Shown here in pieces: positions 45,834-54,716 of a DNA stretch of 64,000 bases (positions are counted from its first letter, which is position 1; each line of letters starts with the position of its first letter). The DNA is from Arenibacter sp. F26102 (GTDB lineage: Bacteria; Bacteroidota; Bacteroidia; Flavobacteriales; Flavobacteriaceae): contig NZ_JALKBC010000007.1 of NCBI RefSeq assembly GCF_023015865.1, positions 266,155-330,154 of the forward strand. Direction: 5' to 3'. The notes below the pieces were generated by a model that saw nothing but the letters and a program-made list of their open reading frames with translations, was not told the origin of the DNA and ran no database searches. The position numbers and the translations under genes are program-made.

Positions 45834-47579
45834 ATGCTTTTAACTAAAGTACATTCTTTTAAACTGTTATGTATTTTTATTATAGGTGCCTTTATCTGTA
45901 GCTGTAGTCAAAAATCCAGCCTCCCGGCAGGGGATATTGACAATGGCGGCCTATTCTTGCCAGACGAGTTTGAAGCTTTGGTTGTGGTAGATAGCATTGG
46001 GAATGCCAGACACCTGGCCGTGAATGAAAATGGGGACATTTATGTGAAATTGACAAACGCGAAGCAAGATTCGGGAAATGTAGCTATCCGGGATATAAAT
46101 AAAGACGGTAAGGGAGATAATATCGCCTATTTTGGGGATTATCCGGCAGAGGAGGGTTATGGCCCAACAAGTATGAGGCTTTACAATGGATACATTTTTT
46201 ATAGTACTAAAGACGCTGTTTACAGACAGAAGTTGACACTTGGCAAATTAGTGCCAGAAAAAGAAAGGGAAGTTGTTCTTAAATATGAAATTTATACTTC
46301 ACATATAGCTAAGACACTCGCTTTTGATGACGAAGGACACATGTATGTAAATTTTGGATCATTAACTGATAATTGTCAAGAAGAAGATAGGACTCCTCTT
46401 AGCCCAGGTCAATATCCGTGCCCAGAATTTGCTAAACATGCCGGCATTTGGAAATTTGATGCCAATAAAATTAATATGACCCAAAAAGACGGGGTTAGAT
46501 ATGCCACTGGACTTAGGGACGGGATAGCTATGGACTGGAACCATGCCACCAATAGTTTGTTTGTATTAGAACATGGTAGGGACGATATGCATAGAATATG
46601 GCCGTCCCTTTATTCAGAATGGGAAAGTGCAATGTTGCCAGCTGAAGAATTTCTTGAAATCAAAGAAGGTGCCAATGGGGGCTGGCCTTATTTCTATTAT
46701 GATCAGATACAAAATAAAAGGATTGTATCTCCTGAATATAGAGATGTGGATTTAGAGTTAAAAGTAAGCGACCTAGTAGATCCTATTATCGGTTTTTCCG
46801 GACATTGGGCGCCAAATGATCTTTTATTTTATACAGGAAATCAATTTCCGGACCGATATAAAAATGGGGCGTTTATTGCTTTTCATGGTGGTGGTCGTCG
46901 AGCTCCCTATCCTACAGGAGGTTTTGTTGTATGTTTTGTGCCATATATAAATGGAGAATTTTCAAAATCCTTTGAAATTTTTGCTGATGGGTTTATTGGA
47001 GAATTGTATAACGATGGCATGGGGCCTGCAGCGTATAGGCCGATGGGTCTAGCCATGGGGCCTGATGGTTCATTGTATGTTAGTGATAGCCGAAAAGGGA
47101 AAATCTGGAGGATCATGTACAAAGGTGATAAAGGTGATTTCAGTGAAGGTCAGTTAAGCAAGATGGAAGAGCGTAAAGCATTGGCACATATCAGGGATCC
47201 CCATGAAATCGATGACAACCTTTCCTATCGTTTTGCAGATGAGGGCCAGAAAATATTTAATACTTACTGTATTTCATGTCACCAGGCAGATGGCAAGGGA
47301 GACGGGAACCGTTATCCGCCATTAGTGGAATCGGACTGGGTAACTGGAGATAAAAAAAGATTGATAAAAGTGATTTTGGAAGGACTTGAAGGGCCTATAT
47401 CCGTAAATGGAAAGTCTTTCAATGATATGATGCCTAAAATGGATTTTTTGAGTGATGAAGATATTGCCAAGGTGTTAACTTACATACGGATGAATTTTAA
47501 CGAAAATGCAGGCGCAGTGCAGGAAAAAGAGGTAGCCCGGTTAAGGGATAGGTTACTGGATGGACAGGATAAGAAATAG
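45834..47579 (+). CDS. Beta-propeller / cytochrome c lipoprotein, sorbosone dehydrogenase-like
   Basis: 581 residues with a lipobox-like IGAFICSC near residue 24. Residues about 40-450 form a propeller resembling soluble aldose/sorbosone dehydrogenases (LRDGIAMDWNHATNSLFVLEHGRDDM, cut: NSLFVLEHGRDDM; MGLAMGPDGSLYVSDSRKGKIWRI). A C-terminal cytochrome c has heme site CISCHQADGKG and an axial Met candidate in FNDMMPKMDFL. Likely oxidises a sugar or related alcohol in the periplasm and passes electrons to its own heme. It shares both modules with the 991-aa protein of PUL 1 but in reverse order and without PA14. Followed by an MFS permease. Confidence 0.82.
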   Translation: MLLTKVHSFKLLCIFIIGAFICSCSQKSSLPAGDIDNGGLFLPDEFEALVVVDSIGNARHLAVNENGDIYVKLTNAKQDSGNVAIRDINKDGKGDNIAYFGDYPAEEGYGPTSMRLYNGYIFYSTKDAVYRQKLTLGKLVPEKEREVVLKYEIYTSHIAKTLAFDDEGHMYVNFGSLTDNCQEEDRTPLSPGQYPCPEFAKHAGIWKFDANKINMTQKDGVRYATGLRDGIAMDWNHATNSLFVLEHGRDDMHRIWPSLYSEWESAMLPAEEFLEIKEGANGGWPYFYYDQIQNKRIVSPEYRDVDLELKVSDLVDPIIGFSGHWAPNDLLFYTGNQFPDRYKNGAFIAFHGGGRRAPYPTGGFVVCFVPYINGEFSKSFEIFADGFIGELYNDGMGPAAYRPMGLAMGPDGSLYVSDSRKGKIWRIMYKGDKGDFSEGQLSKMEERKALAHIRDPHEIDDNLSYRFADEGQKIFNTYCISCHQADGKGDGNRYPPLVESDWVTGDKKRLIKVILEGLEGPISVNGKSFNDMMPKMDFLSDEDIAKVLTYIRMNFNENAGAVQEKEVARLRDRLLDGQDKK

Positions 47580-47607
47580 AATAACCTATTGATTAAAACG
47601 ATATTTT

Positions 47608-47623
47608 GTCCTGGTGCCAGGAC
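47608..47623. other. Tight perfect hairpin
   Basis: GTCCTGG-TG-CCAGGAC in the gap between the cytochrome gene and the permease gene; 7-base arms, two-base centre, no T-run. Possible processing site or operator. Confidence 0.3.
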
Positions 47624-47720
47624 GGTAGGTCCAAAAGAAATGGCAACAGGAGAACATTCTAACAAAGAGTAATCATTAAACCGTTTATGCAGTTCTAAAT
47701 TAACAATATAATATAAATCC

Positions 47721-48974
47721 ATGGGAACATCAAGTAACGAATCAAATGCTGTAAATCGTAAACTATTATTTTATGCAGGTTGTTTTGCAGTAATTACAAA
47801 TGCCTTCTCTTTTAGTATAAGGGCTGGTATTTTACCACAATTAGGAGAGGAATTAAGTCTAACTGGAGAACAATTGGGATATATAAATTCTATGTGGTTC
47901 CTAGGTTTTCCTATTTCCATGGTTATTGGTGGATTAATCTATAACACAATTGGAGGAAAACTGATTATGCAATTTGCTTTTTTAGCGCACGCCATTGGAA
48001 TTATTATGACCATATATTCTGGAAGTTATGCTGGGTTATTAATATCTACCTTATTGATTGGTTTCGGGAATGGTTGTACCGAAGCAGCTATCAACCCATT
48101 TGTAGCAGATGCATATGAAGGAAACATTATAATTAAAATGATGAACCGTTTACATATGTGGTTTCCGGGAGGAATTGTAATTGGAGCCTTAATTTCTAAA
48201 TTTATGACCGATGGTGGGTTGAGTTGGGAAACTCAAATATGGGTGATTATGATTCCTACGCTTATCTATGGTTATTTATTCTATGGAAGGACTTGGCCCA
48301 AAGCGAAAACTCAGGATGCAACTTCATTGTCCAGTAATTTTAAAGCAATGCTATCTCCATTATTTATTTTTATGTTGGTATGTATGGCATTAACAGCAAT
48401 TTCAGAATTTGGGCCACAACAATGGGTTGGATTGATCCTGGCCAAAAGCGGTGCGGAACCTATGTTGATATTAGCTCTAGTAACGGGATTGATGGCAGTG
48501 GCTAGATTCTTTGGTGGAGATGTTGTTAAAAAGTTCGATCAAACGGGTGTCTTTTTAGGATCTGCCGTTTTGACACTTATCGGTATATTTTTATTCAGTA
48601 CCCAAACAGGAGGTATGGCCTATGTTGCGGCTATCATATATGCTTTGGGAATTGCTTATTTCTGGCCGAACATGCTCGGATTTATAGCTGATAAAGTTCC
48701 GAATAGCGGTGCTATTGGTTTGTCGATTATTGGTGCGGTTGGAATGGTATCTGGTTCAATATTTCAACCAATTATTGGGGGATGGATTGATTCTGATAAG
48801 GCGGCAGCCGCGGCAATAGGATTGACCGGAGACGAATTAAATTTAGTTGCCGGCCAGGCCACATTACAAACTATGACCGTATTCCCTGCCATATTAATTG
48901 TATTGTTTGTAATTCTTTTTGTTTGGGTTAAAAAAATTAAACAAAGGCAGTCGCAAGTTGTTTATCAAAAATAA
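47721..48974 (+). CDS. Major facilitator superfamily permease
   Basis: 417 residues with about twelve hydrophobic segments and no cleavable signal. The N-terminal half has LGYINSMWFLGFPISMVIGGLIYN and GFGNGCTEAAINPFVAD, the C-terminal half FISGLMAVARFFGGDVV-like and WPNMLGFIADKVPNSGAIGLSIIG. This is the look of sugar or sugar-derivative MFS carriers near SusCD loci. Placed between the propeller/cytochrome gene and the ThuA/lactonase genes, so it may carry their oxidised product into the cytoplasm (inference). Confidence 0.85.
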   Translation: MGTSSNESNAVNRKLLFYAGCFAVITNAFSFSIRAGILPQLGEELSLTGEQLGYINSMWFLGFPISMVIGGLIYNTIGGKLIMQFAFLAHAIGIIMTIYSGSYAGLLISTLLIGFGNGCTEAAINPFVADAYEGNIIIKMMNRLHMWFPGGIVIGALISKFMTDGGLSWETQIWVIMIPTLIYGYLFYGRTWPKAKTQDATSLSSNFKAMLSPLFIFMLVCMALTAISEFGPQQWVGLILAKSGAEPMLILALVTGLMAVARFFGGDVVKKFDQTGVFLGSAVLTLIGIFLFSTQTGGMAYVAAIIYALGIAYFWPNMLGFIADKVPNSGAIGLSIIGAVGMVSGSIFQPIIGGWIDSDKAAAAAIGLTGDELNLVAGQATLQTMTVFPAILIVLFVILFVWVKKIKQRQSQVVYQK

Positions 48975-49017
48975 AAAAGCGAGACCAATTGGTAAAAAAG
49001 AACTTACTAAATGATAT

Positions 49018-49149
49018 GAGAGGGTAGGAAAGGGACGATTTGTCTACCTCGCACCGGGGAACACACCTGAGGCTCTCGGACGCCCAATGATGGTGCGGCT
49101 GATTCGCAACTCGGTAAGATGGCTCACAAAGCAGACAGATGACAAGTAA
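49018..49149 (+). pseudogene. Remnant of a ThuA-like gene (C-terminal 43 codons)
   Basis: The frame reads ERVGKGRFVYLAPGNTPEA and ends in RWLTKQTDDK-stop. It matches the end of the intact ThuA-like gene at 51687-52496; over 123 aligned bases I count 13 differences. The 5' part of the gene is missing and the in-frame codon TGA lies just upstream, so it is a truncated copy. It sits directly after the MFS gene and marks the left edge of the GC-richer block. Confidence 0.8.
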
Positions 49150-49194
49150 ATCGGAGTAATAAATATGTACAATATAGAGAAAACAGGATACTGA

Positions 49195-50406
49195 ATGATA
49201 CAGATACAAAAAAGTAAGGTAAAGGGTATACAGCAGAAAGGACATAGCTGCCAGACTCGTCTTTTGGGTTTTTCCAGTCACAAAAAGCGCTTGGGCAGCT
49301 ATATAGGTCTATGTACCTTGTTGACGTTCGCGTGTGTTAGTCGAGGTGCTTCGCAAACTCAAATGTTACAGGCTCCGGGACCATGGCCCACGACGGCTTG
49401 GTCCGCAACCGCCCCCGAATCGGTAGGCATGGATAGTGCAGCGTTAAAGGAAGCGGAACAAATTTATCCGTGTATTTTTCCTAGTGGCTACAGCCTGCTT
49501 GTAATTAGGAACGGGCAACTTGTATCCGAGTCTTACTTCAATGGTCAAACTGCCGAGACTCCCAACCATATTTATTCCGTCACGAAAACGTTTGTCGCGA
49601 CATTGTTGGGTATTGCCGTGAAGCAGGGATGGATTGACGGTGTAGACCAACGCGTAGCTGTTTTGTTGCCCGAATACTCGATTAATCCAAAGTTTGCAGA
49701 ATTGACCTTAGAAGACGTTCTGACCCACCGCTCGGGCATTGGAAGCAGTAGGGGCTCTGCAGACATAAGTCTAATGCTTGAAGGTGAACCCCAATCACCC
49801 CCCGGAACGGCCTTTGAGTATAGCAATATAGCGCCAAGCTTAATTACAGCCATTCTGGATAGGTTGGCCAAAGAAGGTGTGGCTGGGGATAAGTCTGACG
49901 TCTCTGGCTTGGCTCAAGAGTATCTATTTGGTCCACTGGGTATTGGTGTCAGTGAATGGAACAAGGGCTCCAACGGGGTTCCCGATGGGGCCAATGGACT
50001 CCATATGACTACCAGGGATATGGCACGCCTCGGCTATTTATTGCTGTGGGATGGGCGTTGGGAAGATAAGCAAATACTGCCGATGGGATGGGTAAAGGAG
50101 GCCTCGAAATACCGAGTGGAGTTTGATCGACAGAAGGGTTACGGGTATCTAAACTGGGTTCGAAGACAATCGGACATTGTACAGACCGCACAGGGCGATA
50201 TAGAAGTGCAGGGCTATTTTGCTTATGGACACCGCGGGCAATTTATAGGGGTGTATCCAGAGTTGGATCTTTTGGTCGTGACGATGGCCGATGCAACCGA
50301 CGCCACTAGGGACACGTATTTTGTACCTGATTTACTGCATGACTTTGTTCGTCGATTTGTTTTTTCAGCGGTCAAACAGTCCAACAATCCGCCAGGGCAG
50401 AAGTAA
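49195..50406 (+). CDS. Exported serine hydrolase of the class C beta-lactamase fold
   Basis: 403 residues. A basic N-terminus precedes a signal-like segment (LGSYIGLCTLLTFACVSRGASQ). The active-site serine motif is SVTK (128-131), followed by the YSN motif in FEYSNIAPS and a HRG triad in YGHRGQFIGV, in place of the KTG of true beta-lactamases. This suits an esterase or D-aminopeptidase-type enzyme of the Beta-lactamase family more than antibiotic resistance. In this locus an esterase on a glycan or aromatic ester is plausible. Base composition is richer in G and C than the permease gene upstream. A downstream internal start cannot be excluded. Confidence 0.85.
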   Translation: MIQIQKSKVKGIQQKGHSCQTRLLGFSSHKKRLGSYIGLCTLLTFACVSRGASQTQMLQAPGPWPTTAWSATAPESVGMDSAALKEAEQIYPCIFPSGYSLLVIRNGQLVSESYFNGQTAETPNHIYSVTKTFVATLLGIAVKQGWIDGVDQRVAVLLPEYSINPKFAELTLEDVLTHRSGIGSSRGSADISLMLEGEPQSPPGTAFEYSNIAPSLITAILDRLAKEGVAGDKSDVSGLAQEYLFGPLGIGVSEWNKGSNGVPDGANGLHMTTRDMARLGYLLLWDGRWEDKQILPMGWVKEASKYRVEFDRQKGYGYLNWVRRQSDIVQTAQGDIEVQGYFAYGHRGQFIGVYPELDLLVVTMADATDATRDTYFVPDLLHDFVRRFVFSAVKQSNNPPGQK

Positions 50407-50580
50407 CAACCTTTCTCTCTGGAAAGCCTTTGCAATCAGATACTGATTCCGCTATGTGACAAAATATTAAACTATTGATGAAATCAAAGTGATACTTAGA
50501 TTTCGTAAAAACACATTATAATTTAGTAAACTTTAAAACAAAATTTCGTATGAAATCAGAACCATCTTTACCAAAAAAGG
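50404..50580 (+). repeat. Duplicated leader, copy A
   Basis: From the stop of the serine hydrolase to codon 10 of the first ThuA gene; matches copy B (51518-51717) along its length with scattered substitutions and an insertion of about 20 bases in copy B. The shared end includes AATTTAGTAAAC and TTTCGTATGAAA over the start codon. Confidence 0.75.
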
Positions 50581-51485
50581 GTGTCACGAGGCGCTCAGCC
50601 ATCTCGTCGATGGCAGGATTAACAGCTGGAGTAGTACTAGCCTCCCCCATGGCCTGTGCGCCGGCTTCAGAGAAAGCTCAGGAGAAAGCCACAATATTTG
50701 CTCTGATGGGCGACCACTATCACAACGCGGATATAGTCCGTACGGCACTGACTCGCGACATCGTTAAGGACATGGGTATATCCGTAAAGATGACCAATGA
50801 CTACACATCTCTTAACGCTGAGACCCTGCAAGGATACAAGATGCTCATCGTTCATCGAGATGGGCGCATTTTCCCCGATGGCAATGGACCCATTGGCGGA
50901 GGAGACAAAATGGTTTCGTTAGATTTCATCAATAATTTTGGCAAGAACATTAGCGAGGTCGCTGTTGTCAGCGATCCTCCTCTGGAGTCCACATCGGGTG
51001 AAATGAAGGCCTGGATGCAACCTCACCAGGGTAAGGCTGTCCGTGATTTCGTTGAGAACGGCGGTTCGGCACTGTTCTTCCACAACGTCACGGACGTAGG
51101 GAGTAGCAATACCGATTTTCGTCACGTGCTTGGCGCTGCCTATGCAGGACATCCGCCCATCCGAACCTTCAAGGTTAAGGTAAAAAAATTAGATCATCCA
51201 ATTATGGAGGGCATTACCGATTTCGTCGTCACTGATGAGCAGCATTACATGGAGTACGACAAGGATCCTGAGCATATCTTGATGGAGTCCGTGAATGAGG
51301 ATGGTCTCCACTATAGTTATAAGGGGAAAGACATGGGGACGACTGCCCCGGCAGTTTGGGCCTATGAATATGGGAAAGGCCGCGTCTGTTACTTGGAACC
51401 TGGTCATCTTCTGACAGCGCATTGGAACCCTATGTACCGTAAGTTGAAGCAGAATGCTGTCCGTTGGTTGCTGAGGCAAAGCTGA
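50550..51485 (+). CDS. ThuA-like protein with twin-arginine signal
   Basis: 311 residues. VTRRSAISSMAGLTAG (residues 13-28) is a Tat signal followed by a possible lipobox (SPMAC). The ThuA/glutamine-amidotransferase-like fold appears in ATIFALMGDHYHNADIVRTAL, YKMLIVHRDGRIFPDG, VENGGSALFFHNVTDVG, HVLGAAYAGHPP and GKGRVCYLEPGHLLTAHWNP. ThuA proteins are linked to trehalose and other sugar utilisation and are frequent beside sugar dehydrogenases; the reaction is unsettled. Second-gene neighbour is a related ThuA protein, but the two share only moderate similarity in the body while sharing their leader. Confidence 0.82.
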   Translation: MKSEPSLPKKGVTRRSAISSMAGLTAGVVLASPMACAPASEKAQEKATIFALMGDHYHNADIVRTALTRDIVKDMGISVKMTNDYTSLNAETLQGYKMLIVHRDGRIFPDGNGPIGGGDKMVSLDFINNFGKNISEVAVVSDPPLESTSGEMKAWMQPHQGKAVRDFVENGGSALFFHNVTDVGSSNTDFRHVLGAAYAGHPPIRTFKVKVKKLDHPIMEGITDFVVTDEQHYMEYDKDPEHILMESVNEDGLHYSYKGKDMGTTAPAVWAYEYGKGRVCYLEPGHLLTAHWNPMYRKLKQNAVRWLLRQS

Positions 51486-51517
51486 TAGCTTTTCCGAAGG
51501 AACTCCGATATTGAGGT

Positions 51518-51717
51518 AATAACGTTTCTCTCAGGAAAACCTCTGCGATCAAAAGCTGATTCGGCTTTACCAGAAAATAAAACCACTTTAGCGAAACAAA
51601 GAGATACTTAGATTTCTAAATAATACACTAATTCGGATATTAGAAAGGCCAATTATAATTTAGTAAACATTAAACCAAACTTTCGTATGAAACCAGTTAC
51701 ATCTTTACCAAAAAGGA
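51518..51717 (+). repeat. Duplicated leader, copy B
   Basis: Homologous to copy A (50404-50580): same start (TAATAACGTTTCTCTC against TAACAACCTTTCTCTC), same AATTTAGTAAAC, and the same TTTCGTATGAAAC-like start region and codons for SLPK. It lies immediately before the second ThuA gene. Confidence 0.75.
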
Positions 51718-52496
51718 ATAGGGTAATGAGCCGATTTTTCGTTCTTTTCGCTATGGTCTTTAGTCTAACGACCGTACTATCTGCCCAGATCCAAAATACT
51801 TCGGAGGTCTACATGTCTACCGATCGGCCACGTGCTCTGGCAGTGATCGGGGACCGCTATCACTCACCGGTCCACATCCGTAATGGCCTGATGGGCCCGT
51901 TGGCACAGGAGAACATTCCGGTGGTCTACATCGAGAACCACGAGGCGCTTACCGCCGAGGTCCTGAAGGACGTTGATTTGCTGATCTTCTTCAAGGACGG
52001 TAATATCTGGCCCAACGGCCACGAGCAGGGCTCCTCCCCGGTAAAGTGGATGACCGATGAGCAGCAGAAGGCCATCTTTGATTTCGTGAACAACGGTGGC
52101 GGGTTTCTGGCGCTGCACAACTCGCATGGCCTCTATCCTCCGAACGGACCCTTTTACGAGATTTTCGGAGGTGACTATGGTGGCCATCCGGCTCCGGAAG
52201 AGTTTATGATTCGGATCGAGAACAAGAACCACCCTATTACGGCGGGCGTTGAGGATTTCAGGACCTACGACGAGCAGCACATGAGCAAGTACTATGGGGA
52301 CCGCGAGCACCTTCTGATGCGGAACATCTCGGACGCGAACAAGTCCGCCCCTGCCGGCTGGTGGCGGGAGATAGGCAAGGGACGATTTGTCTACCTCGCA
52401 CCCGGACATACACCAGAAGCACTGGGACATCCAATGATGGTACGGCTGATTCGCAACTCGGTAAGATGGCTCACCAAGCAGACAGATGACAAGTAA
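51687..52496 (+). CDS. ThuA-like exported protein, GC-rich
   Basis: 269 residues with a Sec signal (FFVLFAMVFSLTTVLSAQ). ThuA fold landmarks: RALAVIGDRYHSPVHIRNGL, VDLLIFFKDGNIWPNG, VNNGGGFLALHNSHGLYPP, IFGGDYGGHPAPEEFMI, TYDEQHMSKYY and GKGRFVYLAPGHTPEALGHP. The codon use (many CTG, GGC, GAG, CGC/CGG) is clearly different from that of the SusCD genes. Its last 41 codons recur as the remnant at 49018-49149. The first ten codons belong to the duplicated leader. All this suggests recent acquisition or gene duplication. Confidence 0.85.
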   Translation: MKPVTSLPKRNRVMSRFFVLFAMVFSLTTVLSAQIQNTSEVYMSTDRPRALAVIGDRYHSPVHIRNGLMGPLAQENIPVVYIENHEALTAEVLKDVDLLIFFKDGNIWPNGHEQGSSPVKWMTDEQQKAIFDFVNNGGGFLALHNSHGLYPPNGPFYEIFGGDYGGHPAPEEFMIRIENKNHPITAGVEDFRTYDEQHMSKYYGDREHLLMRNISDANKSAPAGWWREIGKGRFVYLAPGHTPEALGHPMMVRLIRNSVRWLTKQTDDK

Positions 52497-52529
52497 AACG
52501 TAGTAATTATTAAGTTAACCAATTGTAAC

Positions 52530-53672
52530 ATGAACGAAACGACACAAAAATACCTTTTCGTTGGGAGTTATACGGGATTTGAACCGGGACAGCTGGGCTG
52601 GGTTGGCTCAAAGCAACCTGGGGTAGGTATCCTCTCCTTTGCGTTTGATAGTTCCAATGGTTCGCTGAATCCCACAGGCAAGGAGACAAAGCAAGATTCA
52701 CCGACATGGTTGGAGATTCACCCTAATCGAAGGTTTCTTATTGCTACTCACGAACTCTCCCACCATACAGGGGTGCAGGCCGGTGTCGGATTTGTGACTT
52801 CGTACAAAATCTTGCCTGATGGCGGGCTAGAGAAGGTATGCACCCAATCTACTGGTGGTCGAGGAAATACGTGCGCAACATTTGACCGGACAGGACGTTT
52901 CTTGCTCGTGACAAGGTATTGGGAGGGTGGCATCTCTGTACTACCGTTCGACCCTGATACCGGAATAATTGGCGAGGTTACGGCACAGCCCGATTACAAA
53001 GGCTCCGGCCCAGTTCCCCTCCGCCAAACAGTTCCGCATCCACACGGTATCCATGGCGATCCCCGAACAAATTTGGTGTACGCTATGGATTTAGGCACAG
53101 ATGATGTTCACCAGCACGTTCTTGATGTAAAGACGGGGAAATTAGCACCACATAGTGATGTGAAGTTAACTCCAGGGAGCGGTCCGCGAGGCATCAACTT
53201 TCACCCGCATCTAAGAGTTGCTTACGTGAATTGTGAACTTAACGGTACCGCCATCGTTTGTTCCGTTGATGATGAAAAAGGACTTGTGCCAATTCAGACC
53301 GTGCACTGTTATCCGGAAGGTTTTAATGCGCAAGGGAACCCGGAGAACCTTGGTAAGGCTGACTTTTGGGGAGCCGAAGGCTGCTTGTCCGTCAACGGTA
53401 CGCACTACTATTACATCTGTAGGGTCCACCAGAGTATAGCACTGTTTAATGTGGATTCTGAGGACGGTAAATTGATTTTTTCGAGCCGATGTGCGTTAGC
53501 GACTAACTCCAACGCTAGGAATCTTACCATGGACCCCAGTGGGAGGTATTTGCTTGTAGCTAGCCAGGACGCTGACCGAGTTGAATGTTTCCGTATTAAG
53601 CCGGGAACCGGGGCACTTGAGCTTGCGCACACTCAGTTTGCCCCTTGTGCCGCTGATGTAGCCGTGCTTTGA
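52530..53672 (+). CDS. YbhE-type lactonase (6-phosphogluconolactonase-like beta-propeller)
   Basis: 380 residues without a signal peptide. Seven-bladed propeller repeats are visible: YLFVGSYTGFEPG, DSPTWLEIHPNRRFLIATHE, TCATFDRTGRFLLVTRYWEGG, PHPHGIHGDPRTNLVYAMDLG, GPRGINFHPHLRVAYVNCEL and NLTMDPSGRYLLVASQDAD. The family hydrolyses sugar lactones, among them 6-phosphogluconolactone. Beside a periplasmic dehydrogenase-like protein and an MFS permease it would open a lactone made by sugar oxidation (inference). No other pentose-phosphate gene is nearby, so a specialised catabolic role is more likely than the housekeeping one. Confidence 0.85.
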   Translation: MNETTQKYLFVGSYTGFEPGQLGWVGSKQPGVGILSFAFDSSNGSLNPTGKETKQDSPTWLEIHPNRRFLIATHELSHHTGVQAGVGFVTSYKILPDGGLEKVCTQSTGGRGNTCATFDRTGRFLLVTRYWEGGISVLPFDPDTGIIGEVTAQPDYKGSGPVPLRQTVPHPHGIHGDPRTNLVYAMDLGTDDVHQHVLDVKTGKLAPHSDVKLTPGSGPRGINFHPHLRVAYVNCELNGTAIVCSVDDEKGLVPIQTVHCYPEGFNAQGNPENLGKADFWGAEGCLSVNGTHYYYICRVHQSIALFNVDSEDGKLIFSSRCALATNSNARNLTMDPSGRYLLVASQDADRVECFRIKPGTGALELAHTQFAPCAADVAVL

Positions 53673-53780
53673 CGACGGAGATGATGTAGAGTTTCTAATA
53701 AATTACTGTTTCAAGAATTCTAACATGTTTTCCTTTTTCTTGTGCTGCAGAAGAAATTTTATTAATAAAAGCAACCAATT

Positions 53781-54716
53781 ATGAAAAAATTATCAACTTT
53801 AGTCAAATTAGACTCCTATCAAATAATACTTATCCTAACAATAATTTCCATCTGGTTATTATCAGGGAGTTCAGTGCCACCTGATATTCAATTTCCAGTG
53901 AATGTAGGTGTAAAGCCCGAGAGTATTACTAAAGGCTTTAATGGAAACTACTATGTTACTATAATGAATGGGAATGATGAAGGTGATGGTGAAGTAATAG
54001 AAATTTCTAATAATGGTGTAAAAGTATTTGCAAATGGCTTTGATGACCCTAAGGGTATTGTCTATTTACATAATCATTTATACTTTTCAGATTTAACACG
54101 TATTTGGAAAGTAGATGAAGAAGGTAAGGCAAGTGTTTTTATTAAGAAAGAGAATTTTCCCAAAGAAGTTTTGTATTTGAATGATGTTGCGGTAGATGCC
54201 TACGGGAAAGGCATTTTTGTGGCCGATATGGGTGCGACTAAATACATGCGTGATGGAAATAACCAACTTTGGCCTCTAGGCAGTAAAGAGGCAAAATTGG
54301 TTCCACAATTAGGACGTATTTATCATGTTGATTTGAACGGTAAGGTTGCCATAGCGCAAGACACATCCTCATTAATGTTAAACCCAAATGGCGTTGGAAT
54401 TGACAATGATGGTAATATTATGGTGGGTGCATTTTTTCTGGGTAATTTTTTGGTAAAACGGGATGGGGAATTAAAACCGTTGAAAGGCCAATTTCGAGGC
54501 GCTGATGCAGTTGAACAAGATAGTAAAGGTAATTATTACATCAGCAGTTGGGTAGCAGGTACGGTATGGAAAATCGATGGTGTAACTGAAGAATCAACGG
54601 TACTAATTGATGGGTTAAAATCTGCCGCAGACTTTTATTTGGAAGAAGACAAAGGTCGGCTTCTAGTTCCAGATATGCTGGCTGGTAAGATTTATGCTGT
54701 TGATAATGATAACTAA
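53781..54716 (+). CDS. SMP-30/gluconolactonase-like propeller with N-terminal anchor
   Basis: 311 residues. An N-terminal hydrophobic segment (IILILTIISIWLLSGSSV) is a signal anchor or uncleaved signal. Propeller repeats follow: KPESITKGFNGNYYVTIMNG, DDPKGIVYLHNHLYFSDLT, LYLNDVAVDAYGKGIFVADMG, MLNPNGVGIDNDGNIMVGAF, AVEQDSKGNYYISSWVAGTV and SAADFYLEEDKGRLLVPDM. This is the SMP-30/strictosidine-synthase-like superfamily, often lactonases. A/T-rich codon use contrasts with the preceding lactonase gene, so the GC-rich block ends between them. Confidence 0.75.
   Translation: MKKLSTLVKLDSYQIILILTIISIWLLSGSSVPPDIQFPVNVGVKPESITKGFNGNYYVTIMNGNDEGDGEVIEISNNGVKVFANGFDDPKGIVYLHNHLYFSDLTRIWKVDEEGKASVFIKKENFPKEVLYLNDVAVDAYGKGIFVADMGATKYMRDGNNQLWPLGSKEAKLVPQLGRIYHVDLNGKVAIAQDTSSLMLNPNGVGIDNDGNIMVGAFFLGNFLVKRDGELKPLKGQFRGADAVEQDSKGNYYISSWVAGTVWKIDGVTEESTVLIDGLKSAADFYLEEDKGRLLVPDMLAGKIYAVDNDN

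Noticed and set aside
49195..50406. Antibiotic-resistance class C beta-lactamase
   Set aside because: The third active-site motif is HRG instead of KTG, and the context is glycan catabolism, so an esterase- or peptidase-like hydrolase is the safer reading.
51864..52430. A 188-codon minus-strand open frame opposite the second ThuA gene
   Set aside because: The long antisense frame is explained by the high GC content of the ThuA gene; no signal, motif or start context supports it.
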